Of a DNA stretch of 64,000 nucleotides, positions 22,925 through 33,422 are shown piece after piece (the stretch's first letter is position 1; each line of letters begins with the position of its first letter). The notes under the pieces are model-generated. The model saw nothing but the letters and a program-made list of their open reading frames with translations, did not search any database and was not told where the DNA came from. A program made the translations under genes and the position numbers. This stretch comes from Buxus sempervirens (taxonomy: Eukaryota; Streptophyta; Magnoliopsida; Buxales; Buxaceae), in the NCBI GenBank assembly GCA_947561395.2, contig OX387185.1, positions 35,568,213-35,632,212 on the forward strand, in the 5' to 3' direction.

Positions 22925-23575
22925 TCCAACAGGTCCCATAAAAGAGAGAAAGATCTGAAATTCAAAGGCTTTCAGAGGCCCGGGGGTTTTTAAAAAAGGT
23001 CTGAAATTCAAAGGCTTTCAGAGGCCCGAGGATTTTTGATAAAAAGTCTGAAATTCAAAGGCTTTCAGAGGCCCAAAGAGTTTTTGAGAAAAAAGTCTGA
23101 AATTCAAAGGCTTTCAGAGGCCCAAAGATCTGAAATTCAAAGGCTTTCAGAAGCCCAAAAGTTCTGAAATTCAAAGGCTTTCAGAGGCCCAAAAGAAAAA
23201 AGTATGAAATTCAAAGGCTTTCAGAGGCCCAAAAGTTCTGAAATTCAAAGGCTTTCAGAGGCCCAAAAGAAAAAGGTCTGAAATTCAAAGGCTTTCAGAG
23301 GCCCAAAGATCTGAAATTCAAAGGCTTTCAGAGGCCCAGGATTTTTGGAAAAATCTGAAATTCAAAGGCTTTTAGAGGCCCAAGAGTTTTTTTAAAAAAG
23401 TCTGAAATTCAAAGGCTTTCAGAGGCCCGAGGATTTTTTGAAAAAACTGAAATTCAAAGGCTTTCAGAGGCCCAGGATTTTTTTTGAAAGATCTGAAATT
23501 CAAAGGCTTTCAGAAGCCCAAGAGTTTTGAAAAAGTCTGAAATTCAAAGGGTTTCTGAAGTCCAAGGAACCTTTC
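22925..23575 (-). repeat. Leader tandem repeat with 28 bp core (A)
   Basis: About 15 copies of a 28 bp core that opens TCTGAAATTCAAAGGC and ends TTTCAGAGGCCC, separated by variable A/T-rich linkers of about 5-20 bp. The core contains an inverted repeat, TCTGAAA-N9-TTTCAGA (arms 7, spacer 9). Tandem repeats in untranslated parts are common in Tat elements and can seed satellites. Confidence 0.92.
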
Positions 23576-23722
23576 TCTCACATTTTTTTTTCAATTATTA
23601 TTATTATTATTTTTTCTTTTTTGGAAGCATTTTATTCAAACTTGTTTCCCTTTATCATTATTTAAAGGTTAAAGGAAGATTTTAATGGGAAAAACTGATT
23701 AAAGTTGAATATTCCAAGAAAA

Positions 23723-23851
23723 CCGTATACACAGTACGGTCCAGCCCTGCCCGTATTCAGATTACGAGCAAGCCGTGACCGTATGGAAAACACGGGCGAG
23801 CCTAGCCCGTATAACCAATACGGGCAAGCCCAGCCCGTGTACTAAATGCAG
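23723..23851. promoter_or_regulatory. Dyad array, five CCGTA-type units, in the leader of A
   Basis: Units begin at 23723, 23751, 23779, 23807 and 23835, exactly 28 bp apart. The last unit is decayed on one side. It has the same half-site as the other three A arrays and lies between the LTR and the tandem repeat, about 1.0 kb upstream of gag. Confidence 0.88.
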
Positions 23852-25052
23852 TTTTACGGAACTCTGTTATATTTTTCCAGTTTTTACATGGTTTGATCAA
23901 CTTTAATTGCTCATCCAAACATACGGTTAACCCATTGCAGAGCTTCTAAACTGTCCCAAAGTGGACCTTGGCCTTTTTGCTAAAACACAAGTTTAGGAAG
24001 GTACATGTACCCTCCAAATTGACACCATACTCAAGAATTTGGTACCCTTTTGTTGCCTCTTGTGTGTACATAGGGTAGGATTGATTCTAGACAGAGTTAG
24101 AGACTCTTCCTATGGGCTGCACCAACTTTAGAAAATATGCATATTTTGGGACCAACTTTATCCCGAACCAATGGGCACCATGACACCCCTATGACATGAA
24201 AATAATGCAAAACAATAGGATTACCTTGTTACCTTGTTTACCTTGAATATAGCATCCGCATTATGCCCTGGTTTGTAAGCCATGCATACGGCCTTCCCAC
24301 AATCATACAAACCCATATTCCCACGTAATTGTATACTTTAGCCAAAAACGTGTAACTCCACCTTCAAGCGTAGGGGTTTTGGGTTTTGGCTTAATGGCAA
24401 CTTAGCACTCAAGCCTATTGATGACCAGAATCCCAGATCCACGTTATCATCACATCATTAGCTCAAAGTTCTAAGGTGAATGTTTTCACTTTCGCTTTCC
24501 GAAGTATCGACCTCGTTGCGCCAAGCTACACACATTCGGGTTCAACTTCCTATAGGTTAAGGGTAGGCTGTGTAAAAGTAAAAGGTGCATAGTGCATTGT
24601 AAAAATAGGGTGCATTCACAACGTCCCAAACCCTTGCCACTCTTTTCGCAGCCATGCATAAACAAACCAAGGCATAATAGGAAAGCATATTTAAAATAAA
24701 CAAGTAAATAAAGCAATCCTATAGCACCCAAAACATGCTCATAAAAAAATCATATATCATGCAAACATATGATCATGTTATACACCCAAAATCATCATGG
24801 AGATCATGCTGAAAATTAAAACATGCTATTATAAAAATATAGCAAAAAATAAGCATGGTTCAGCAAAACGAACCTCCCCTACGCATGTTTGTAGAACCAA
24901 CCCTATAAATCAAAATTAAGCATGTTTCTACCCCCATGAATTCTTAAGCACTAATTCAGATTTAAAACATATTCAACATGCTTAAGAACACAAAATAGCA
25001 AGCATAAAAAAATCAAAACATGAACAAACACCAAAAGGCTGAAATCCACAAC
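23852..25052 (-). other. Upstream half of the element A leader
   Basis: Untranslated leader with no gene. It contains a block conserved with element B (24600-24660 here, 46065-46110 there, including an AACGTC/GACGTT stretch) and a region rich in AAGCATG-type words next to the primer site, also shared with B at 45150-45900. Confidence 0.5.
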
Positions 25053-25070
25053 TCCCCAGCAGAGTCGCCA
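25053..25070 (-). promoter_or_regulatory. Primer binding site of element A
   Basis: On the minus strand TGGCGACTCTGCTGGGGA begins two bases after the 5' LTR. It starts with TGG, complementary to a tRNA CCA end, and fits the tRNA-Arg primer reported for Ogre/Tat elements. The identical sequence stands at 45142 in element B. Confidence 0.85.
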
Positions 25071-25072
25071 GT

Positions 25073-26876
25073 TGTGAGACATGGGAAAAAATCAATTTAA
25101 TGATTTCCTCAATCATCACACGGGATTAAATTAAACAAAGAGTCACCACCATTCAATTTAGGTGTGAATGGACACCAAAATATTAAATAAGCACAAAAGG
25201 CAATTTTAGGGTAAAAATAACCCTCCTTTAAAAACAACCAGAGATGGGTAAGGGGATTAAGTTATGAACAGGGGAAGGTGTTAGGCACCCCTATTCATCC
25301 ACACAAGGTGGTTGCCAGGTATTGTTCATGTTTAAAATAAAGGAAAAAGCTTGCTATAAAAATCACACAAAATCACAAAAAAGGCAAAAATATATGGTTT
25401 TTTCATATGAATAGTCTGATTGATCCAGAACTTTCAAATATGATCATACCATTCCTAGGGTTTCATGATCAAAGTAATATTGAGATAAAATAAAACAAAA
25501 TCAATTTAAAGTGAAAAATCCAAAAATCTGGCTTCAAGTCAAATTCTAGAAATCTAGAAAAATATGATTTTTATAAAATATTTCAAAATTGAATTTGAAT
25601 AGTCCAGGACGCAGATAAAACCCAAATTTCACATTAAATCAAAAATCAAAACCAAAAATACCCACGTTGATGAAGAACACCAAAATGGGAGAACTGAGAC
25701 CGTAGGGTCTTCTCTCAATAATGAAAAATGATTCAAAAATCATCTCATGAAACCCTAGAATTTACTTTCAGGCTTCTGGATCCAGATCTACCATATTGAT
25801 CATGATAAATCCAAGATCCTAGCCTAAAACCACCAAAAATCACGAAAACAGTGCTGTAGGTGCAAAAGTGGCAAAAATCCAAATTTTAGCAAAAAGTGGG
25901 GATCTCATGCTATAAACATCATAGATTCATGTTATTCATTCAGATATATTATAAAAAGCATTGAAACATGATCAAAATATTTAAAACAGCCACATCTCAC
26001 AGATTAGAGCACATGGGGGTCTACCCTAGGGATCCACCTGTTCCCCTTTCCCCTAGTTCTCTCTTCACGTTTTACGGCTAGAGAGACTCTTGAGGTACTT
26101 AGAGATAGGTTTGGTTACACAAACACAATCACAGGCCTTATTTTATGAAAAAAAGAAAAAAACAGATATGGGGTTCTATTCTAGGGATCCACCTGTTCCC
26201 CTTTCCCCTAGTTCTCTCTTCACGTTTTACGGCTAGAGAGACTCTTGAGGTACTTAGAGACAAGTTTAGGAATACGAAAACAGATATGGCCTTATTCTAC
26301 AGCAATAGAGCTGATCCTATTACTTCTAGAATTGAAGACAGAAATTAAAAAGGGATAGGGGACTTACCTGGATTGAGCAGGCAGGCAGCAGGAGTTCTTC
26401 TCTTCTCTTGGAGCTTCTTAGAATTCCTTGTACTCAAAATTTCGTGGCCCTTAGCTAGAGGAGAGAGCCTCTATTTATAGACACACCCAGGGGCAAGGCT
26501 GGTCCAGAAGGATATGGCCTGGTCTTTAAGATAGAGTGAAATACGGAGATAATGCCCAACCAAGGTGGCTTCAGCGAATAAAATACTTAATTCGCTCATT
26601 TAAAGATATATTGGACTAAAGATAAAGCTCGGAAATCGAGAGAAGGACAAAACTCGCACGTGTCCTTAGTGACCGTAAATGCACTACGGTCCAACGGGGA
26701 CTGTATAGTTTTCACGGGCGCGCCTGACCTAGAGACTTTTCGGGCGCGACCGGCCCGTGAATGAAATAGGGGTAAAGCCTGTTTATTCAATTTTTATGCA
26801 TTTTTAACCTGTTTTAAGCTCTAATTACATATTTTTATTATTTTCTCATTTTGTAGTGCAATTTGGGGTGTCTACA
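25073..26876 (-). repeat. Element A 5' LTR
   Basis: An 1,804 bp LTR, about 99% identical to 5774-7579, with the same order of dyad array (26673-26772), TATA box (near 26472), mini-intron candidate (near 26298-26368) and conserved tail. It ends on the plus strand in GGGTGTCTACA next to the CGTTT duplication. Confidence 0.95.
26673..26772. promoter_or_regulatory. Dyad array in the 5' LTR of A
   Basis: Counterpart of the array at 7375-7474: four CCGTA-type units at about 28 bp pitch. It carries a few small differences from the other LTR copy, which fit neutral drift since insertion. Confidence 0.85.
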
Positions 26877-27186
26877 CGTTTTTTTATACTTTTAACTTGA
26901 TTTTTATTAGCAAGCATTTTTTTAGCATGAACAAATATTTGGCAACCACCTTGTGTGGATGAATAGGGGTGCCTAACACCTTCCCCTATTCATAATCTAA
27001 TCCCTTTACCCATCTCTGGTTATTATTTTAAAGTAGAGTCATTTTTACTCTAATTTTGCTTTTTTATGTTATTTGATGATTTTGGCGTCTATTCACACCT
27101 AAAAAATTGAATGGTGGCGACTCCTCCTTTGTCTCAATCCCGTGTGATGATTAGGAAGTCATTCGATTGATTTTCCATGTCTCACA
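26877..27186 (+). mobile_element. Tat LTR 'C', right end
   Basis: The remaining end of the LTR split by element A. It contains the conserved GGGGTGCCTAACACC block, the GGTGT-N-ACACC stretch, an internal TGGCGACTC word and the terminus CATGTCTCACA at 27186. It is inserted at an exon end of the PMD gene fragment of element D. Its left end is outside the window, so it cannot be told whether C is a solo LTR or part of a larger element. Confidence 0.8.
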
Positions 27187-28727
27187 CTGTGGTGTCGTAG
27201 GCTCGAACCATCACCCCTCCTATCTCCTTGACTCCCCCTCGAACAGGCATGGGTGGCATGAGGCACCCAACCGAGGCCTGCCTAAACTAGGCATCATAGT
27301 CACCCTCCACTATCAGGGCCTCCGCCTCCGGCTACTCCAGGAAATGAGCGGGATCGACAAGCTCAGGAGGAAAGGAAAGGGTAGTATCCACAGGAAGAGC
27401 AGGAATCCGAGGCTCTCCAACATGCTGATAGTAGAAGCGCTCGCCAAGGTACCAAATGCTGCCCATCTGACCAATGAAAAACTGATAGCGTTAGCGCCTC
27501 TGGTCAGGGGCAAATGCATCATCCGCAATAGCTTGCAAGGCTATAGCCTCCGGGATGTCCTCGAATCGGGGAATGGACAATTAAAAAACAAAAAGGGATA
27601 TTAGGCTGTGATTCAGGAAGGAAAAGAAAGAAGAAGAAAAAAAACTGAAGGATACTCACATTAGTCCTATAGAGCCGATCCAGATGAGCCCGAGCCAACC
27701 TAGGTCGACTCTTCTCAAAGTCGGGCTCCACATGACTCCATTTACGAGCCATCGGGAATGTGTCCTCTGGCATCCTAGAGGTGGGGCGGAAGTAGGGTAT
27801 ATATACCCTGGCAAAGAACTGCAGAGAAAAAAAGGAGATCAGAAGAATAAAAAGGGAAAGAAGACAAAGAAAGAAAAGAGAAATATGTATTTCACCTGCA
27901 AGAATAGCCAGAAAAATCTGTACCCAACTCCGGCACCCCGGGAGATGAAAAGGCCGCTAGAGACTCGACGCAAGCCAGCCAAAATAGTGCCGAAGATAAG
28001 CAGACCCCAAGCATACCACCTCGCCCGCGGCAAGTCCCTCAACAAGCTCAAAAAGTGAGGGCTGACGGAAGTCGTATGCTCCGGGCAAAAGCAAGAGCCC
28101 ATCACGTAAAGGAAGACGAAGCGGAAGGTATAGGGAAAATCTGCATGGCCGGCAGCAATCTAGCCGAATCCTCTCTCCCGAAAGGCCTCTCTCAGCCAAG
28201 TCAGGGACAATCTATGCCTCCTTCCATCCCAAGCCTCCTCGGGCATCGCACCATATCCAAGAAGGGCGGCAATCTCAAGATCATCTGGCCTCACCAGCTT
28301 TGGGATGATATCATTGGACATCCTAATCCCGATGATGAGCGTGAAGTCCGATGGCCAAATCCCAATCTCTATATCAGGAAAATGAAAGCTCAGGGTCTTG
28401 AGGAAGAGTCTCTCGAGCATCGCTGTAATGAGAGCCCGATCCAGACGCACGCCAGGGATAATGATGAAGTGTCCAAACCCGAACAGGCCCAGCTCCCGGC
28501 GAAATGCTGAACTGCAACCCCCAAGGAATCTAGTGAAGCTGGCCCAACTCCCTCAATAGTGAGACAGATAATACTCCAAAGGGATGTCTGCCCTAATACA
28601 GGCTGAGGGATGAGTCCTCAAGCCATGCAGAAGAGGCGTATCCCTAATCTACGCTGCAATCGACTCAGGGATATCAACTCGAGTCTGAGACTCCTCCCCA
28701 CCTCGGCCTCATCACGGCCTCTGCCAC
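27187..28727 (-). pseudogene. PMD-like antisense gene of element D, main part
   Basis: Homologous to the plus-strand gene at 9389-12251 in element A and the minus-strand gene at 59050-61718 in B. The core with MRLDRALITAMLERLF, LSFHFPDIEIGIWPSDF and LSLTWLREAF lies at 28160-28450. Later blocks follow toward 27187, where LTR C interrupts. The start of the gene lies beyond the solo LTR at 28728-31206. GT-AG gaps fall at the same places as in A. It has no intact frame and is a fossil. Confidence 0.75.
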
Positions 28728-28831
28728 TGTAGACACCCCAAATTGCACAATAAAAATGATGAATAATTGGAAAAAAATCATTCTTTCCTTTAAAACCAGC
28801 ACAAAATTTGAGAAATATGCATTTCTTCTTG

Positions 28832-28971
28832 TATCCGACAACTCAGGTCGGATACAAGCGTATCCTTTTATATCCGACATAAGTTGTCGGATACAAGCAG
28901 ACCTTAATGTATCCGACGACATATGTTGGATACGTATAGGTGCTTTTGTATCCGACCTGATATGTCGGATA
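28832..28971. promoter_or_regulatory. Dyad array, four TATCCGA-N9-TCGGATA units, 39 bp pitch
   Basis: Units begin at 28832, 28871, 28910 and 28949, exactly 39 bp apart. All four left arms read TATCCGA, and three of four right arms read the matching TCGGATA. Compared with the B-type arrays, the same base has changed on both sides of each palindrome. Confidence 0.9.
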
Positions 28972-29138
28972 CAAGCTTTTTGCCCAAAATTAGGGTTTTC
29001 CGAGAGTTTTCACTTTTTACCATCATATCCTTCATTAAAGGAGTGGAAATCTCGGAAATAGCCTTAGGGTTAAGGTTGGTGGGCTCTAGACATTATTTTG
29101 TGTCTACCATCATACCAACCCTAACCCTAGCCTTTGCC

Positions 29139-29328
29139 TATAAATAGGAGGCTCCTCCTTAAGCAAATGGACAATAACTTTTGCCAAGAAGTTGGAGATT
29201 GAAGAGCTCCGAGTGAAGAAGGGAACCGTTGCCGTATTGCTTCCAGAAACCCAGGTAAGCCTCAAACCTCTCTTTATTTTTCTGTTCTTACATTCTAGGT
29301 CTAGCTCTCTTCTTCTACCTTTCTGTAG
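29139..29328 (+). promoter_or_regulatory. LTR core promoter and leader mini-intron
   Basis: TATA box (TATAAATAGG) at 29139, splice-donor CCAG/GTAAGC with the intron starting at 29255, and acceptor TTTCTGTAG ending at 29328, giving a 74 nt candidate intron. The layout is as in the LTRs at 2064 and 42860. Confidence 0.6.
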
Positions 29329-31206
29329 AATAAGGCCTAATCTGTGTGTATAAAAATCCTTCCTCTACTCAAAGTAACTCGAGACTCCCCCTAGCCGTAA
29401 AACATGAAGGTGGGATCTAGAGGAAACGAGACTAAGGATTGATCCTAGTGTTAGAACCTTGTTGGAATAAGCTTTTTGATTCTATGAAAATTGTTTCATA
29501 TTCAAAGTACCCCAAGATTATCTCGAAGAACCGTTAAACGGGGAGAGAGAATTAAGGGAAACGATAATGGAACGGAACCCTAGGTTGTTCTAGAACCCCA
29601 TTTGATTGATATGAATGCATGCTATATGTTGTTATATTATTGAAGAATGAATTTTTACACACATGCACATAGCACTTGTTTTTTCGGATTTGGCTTGTAT
29701 TTTGGATCTATTGCCGTCATTGTGGTAGATCTAAAATAAATAGCCCCCAAGCAATTCTGGAATGTTCATTATCGATTTCAATCAAGTTTATTTCAAATCT
29801 TGAAGACCTCTAGGTCTAACCCCTCGGTTTTGGGCACTTTTGCTCAATTTTGGGGTTTTTTGGCATATCTTTTCCAATCGGAGAGGATGGTGACCCAAAC
29901 TTGGACTCCATTTCGTCCTAGAGGTTCTTCAATATCTGTTCAAAATGGTTTTGATTTGTCTTGCACGGATTCCACACACCTTATCACTGTTTTGAGTTGA
30001 TTTTCTTTAAAAAGGGTTTAACTTGACATCAACTGTACCCCAACTTCGGACACTCGTAATTTCATCGTCAGGATGAATTTTGGAGTGATTCCAAAGCCAT
30101 GGGGAAGGTGAGGCTGTCTAGTTTATGCCTATAAAATTTCATCAATTTCTATCAAGCGGATTTTTGACACCTCTCTGTCGAAGTTGATAGGTCAGTTCAG
30201 GTCTGATTACGGAACCTATCACTTCGACTGAGCGCCATATGTTCGTTTTAAGTCCGATTCGAGTGATTCTTATTTATGTGTTTTTCTTTGGAAGTTTAAT
30301 TTCAAATCCAGTTGGTTTCATAATTTTTTGACTGCATTTGTGTCGTGGGTAACAGATTTACTCAGAACTGCTCAACAGCACTTTTCTGGACAAATCTGTG
30401 ATCTTCGAGGCCTGTTCGGGAGGTCACCCAAGGTGCATCCGAATGAATTTTTGTATGAGGCTAGTTTCATTTGAAATATGGCCATACATACTTCATTCAC
30501 ACCAAATTTCATCGATTTATATGGAGCCGATTTTTCTAAATGATTTTCCAAACTTGCCCACTTGTCACTTTTAACTATCTCCAGCAGCAGATTTCAAAGG
30601 AGAATAACTCCTAGGATTTTAACCGGAATTGATTGAAAATTTTCATGAGTCTTATATTTATTATAATCTTTCAAATGGATTTGGTTTGATTCAATCTAAA
30701 CTAGATTTTAATGATTGGCTTTAGCTTTTACCGAATTTTCCGGATTTGACTCAACTTGGTTTTGTGCAATTTTTGCTTTGATTTCCATCTATTGGTAATA
30801 TTCTAGAAGTGATATTGACATAAAAGAGGATCTGGAATTCATTTGGATTTTTCATGTGAAGATATCACACATTTGTTGAATCCTTTTCAAGGTTTTTTAT
30901 TTTAGCAAGCTTTCTCATTCTTTTTTTAGCATGAACAACACTTGGCAACCACCTTGTGTGGGTGAATGGGGGTGCCTAACACCTTCCCTTGTTCATAATC
31001 TAATCCCCTTACCCATCTCTAGATTTGATTTTCAAGTAGAGTTATTTTTACTCTAGTATTTGCCTTTTAGCTCTTTTTGCTTATTTTAAAATCTTTTGGT
31101 GTCCATTCACACCCCAAAATCTGAATGGTGGCGACTCTCTCATATTTCTGTTGAGCCCGTGTGTTGACGGAGGGGAATCATCCCAGTGATTTTCCCATGT
31201 CTCATA

Positions 31207-32433
31207 GCCACGGCCTCCGCCTCGGTGCCCACCACGGCCCTTGCCTCGGCCAGGACCCTCAGCTACCAGATAAGGAAACAAATGGAAAGTAGAAAGGATT
31301 AGGGTGAAGAATTTCAAGAGAAAAGTTCAAGTTCAGAAGGGTTAGGAGTATACCCTTGGGGTCACCTCGCATGAACTCTCAGAAGGAAGATCAGAACCGA
31401 CATCAAAGTCGGGGTCTCTCTCGGCTCTCAAAGATGAGGCCACATCAGCATGATCCCTCCGAACCCTAGAAGAAGATGGCTCATCTGCAGGATACCTGGG
31501 GGCTGAACAAATACGGGTCATCTGAAAGTTCAATCAGAGAGATGATTCGTTATTTCTTTTTGTAAGATTTTATGTTAATTAAGTTTAATTATTTGTAGGA
31601 AGAAGAAAAGTGGAGAACGGAAGGAAACACTTCAGAGACCTCCAACCAAATTAGGGGTCAACTGAAGGAGTTTATTTTAGTTTCCTAGATATTTTGAGAA
31701 AATTTTATTGTTGTCTTTGAAAAAAAAAGAGAAAAAAAAGGTGTATTAAGGATTAAGGTTGGAATTTTATGATTAAACTCTTTTATCTCTAAGATTCCTA
31801 ATTGTTTAATTCTGTTTGATTTCAGGGCCGTCAAAGCAGGCTAAAATAGCGTAAACTAGGGTTCAAGCTTACAAATCCAGCCTATTCTTGTGGGGATTGG
31901 GCCTAACAAATTCAAGCTTATGCAAAGTCAGAAATCTACTGTGTTCGTACCAGAACAGTTGGACAAGATGTTTTAGTATCAAATGGGGTCAGGAATCAGT
32001 GTCACTGAAGCAAATCCTACAACTGTCCGGCTCAAATTAAATGTTGTCAAAACAAATAGAGGGGGATCATTATCATATCCAAACAGGCAAAGCAAATCAG
32101 TGAAGTCATAATAGTCATGGACCAAACACAATTCATTTGCATAGACAGATTTCAACACAAGCAAAGTGTTGGTAAAAATTTAGAGCCTTGATTCCCCATG
32201 GAAATAATAGAAAGTCTAGTCAAAATGGACAAGGCCAAGGAAAACCAGATCAGTATAAGACAAGAAGCAAATGCAAGAACCTGTAGTTTAATCATTCATG
32301 AACAAATCATCAAAACTATGCGTTCAAGAACAGAGAATTAAAAATCACTCATTCATGGAAACAGTGTAGCAATTTTCGAATGAAGTGCTGGCAAGAAGGA
32401 AAAAAAAAACAACAACAATGTTGAAAACATACC
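31207..32433 (-). pseudogene. PMD-like antisense gene of element D, first exon and leader
   Basis: On the minus strand, the short first coding block (YPADEPSSSRVRRDHADV, ending near 31350) closely matches the first block of the gene in element A (YPADEPSSLRVRRDPADV). The ATG at 31519-31521 follows directly after a TTTCAG acceptor. A leader intron of about 911 nt can be traced back to a CAG/GT donor at 32432. The Arg/Gly-rich second block (GRGKGRGGHRGGGRG) begins at about 31260 and is cut by the solo LTR. Confidence 0.7.
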
Positions 32434-32830
32434 TGTTCGGATCGCAAGGAAGGATATTTTGCAAGAAAAGAATCGAATCGTGGAGTCACCTTAGTCAAAA
32501 ATCAACTCACTTGGAAGAGAGTTTCCGGTCACGGGCAGTGAATCAAGGCGCGCTCAAACACAAGGAAAGCACTCTTTCGGCGGTGGGAATGTGGTAAAAA
32601 TGAAGTCGCTAGAGTTATCAGAGATCACCAGAGAAGCTTGCAATCGCCGGAGAAGATGAGAGTCGCCGGAGAGAAAAGGGCTCATCAGAGAGGAGATTGA
32701 AAACCGGAGAAAGAGGTGCGGTCGCAAGGGTTTGAAGATGAAGTGTGAACAGAGGAAATTAGCCAGGCTATTCGAGTTCGCGATTAAAAGGGCCCTAGAA
32801 AATCACAGAAGAAACGGGGGCAGCTAAAGA

Positions 32831-32903
32831 CCGCAAAGATAATGCGGTCATGGCATATCCGCATTCAAAATGCGGACAAAGCCAAACCGCAATGTAAATG
32901 CGG
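32831..32903. promoter_or_regulatory. Dyad array, three CCGCA-N7-TGCGG units, upstream of the D PMD gene
   Basis: Units begin at 32831, 32859 and 32887, exactly 28 bp apart, and all six half-sites are intact. Same half-site as the array in the D 3' LTR. Confidence 0.88.
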
Positions 32904-33221
32904 GCAGCACAAAAAAAATGATTTTTCGTCATACTTTTCAAGAGATTAATGACCATTTTAATCGTAAATTGCAAGGATTACCACTTCACCCATTTTTATT
33001 TGCTCAAATCTCACTTCATAGCCATGAGTGCTCAATGAGATTAGATAGGAGGATTTGCCCCTTAAGGTTAGGGACTTTTCAGCAAATCCTCCACACAAAT
33101 ACTTTTTCCAAAATTACCCTTTTAATCTTTGCAAGTTGCAATTAGCTGGACAAATCTCAAAAAAAAAGAAGTGAAATTTGTGGGACTTTTTGCTCTCTGC
33201 TGATAATTGGTTCCAATTCCA

Positions 33222-33237
33222 GCAAAGAGGGGTCAGT
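33222..33237 (+). promoter_or_regulatory. Polypurine tract of element D
   Basis: AGCAAAGAGGGGTCAGT directly precedes the 3' LTR start TGTAGACACC. The same core occurs next to the 3' LTRs of A and B. Confidence 0.8.
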
Positions 33238-33341
33238 TGTAGACACCCCAAATTGCACTACAAGATGAGAAAATAAAGGAAATTTTTAATTGAGATTTAA
33301 AACATGCCAAAAAAGTTGAAAACTGGTCAACCCCATGATGT

Positions 33342-33417
33342 CCGCATTTGGTATGCGGACGTGCCTTGACCGCATTTAATTTGCGGTCATAGTGTGACCA
33401 CATAGAAAATGCGGTCA
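33342..33417. promoter_or_regulatory. Dyad array of the D LTR, units 1-3 (unit 4 at 36399-36415)
   Basis: Units of CCGCA-N7-TGCGG begin at 33342, 33370 and 33398. A fourth stands at 36399 beyond the nested LTR. If the insertion and its 5 bp duplication are discounted, unit 4 falls exactly 28 bp after unit 3, so the insertion went between two units and the array was regular beforehand. Confidence 0.88.
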
Positions 33418-33422
33418 GGGCA

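Larger units (their letters stand above)
5774..26876 (-). mobile_element. Element A: complete-ended Tat (Ogre/Retand-like) LTR retrotransposon
   Basis: A 21,103 bp element on the minus strand with two LTRs, a 5 bp duplication CGTTT (5769-5773 and 26877-26881), a primer site beside the right LTR and a polypurine tract beside the left LTR. Order in the sense direction: 5' LTR, leader with dyad array and tandem repeats, gag, protease, RT, RNase H, archaeal-type RNase H, integrase, a convergent tail, two antisense genes, 3' LTR. I count about 20 substitutions over 1.8 kb between the LTRs (about 1.1%), or roughly 0.4 million years at a common plant rate of 1.3e-8 per site per year. Ends look whole; the gag-pol unit is broken in about four or five places. 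Confidence 0.95.
28728..31206 (+). mobile_element. Solo LTR, Tat lineage (TATCCGA subtype)
   Basis: A 2,479 bp LTR beginning TGTAGACACC and ending TGTCTCATA, flanked by the duplication GCCAC (28723-28727 and 31207-31211). It interrupts the Arg/Gly-rich exon of the element D PMD gene. It is related along its length to the LTRs at 2064 and 42860 but carries a distinct dyad half-site. No internal region is present, so it is a solo LTR. Confidence 0.92.

Noticed and set aside
27167-28510. Plus-strand frames of 145 and 151 residues
   Set aside because: Antisense shadows of the element D PMD-like gene.
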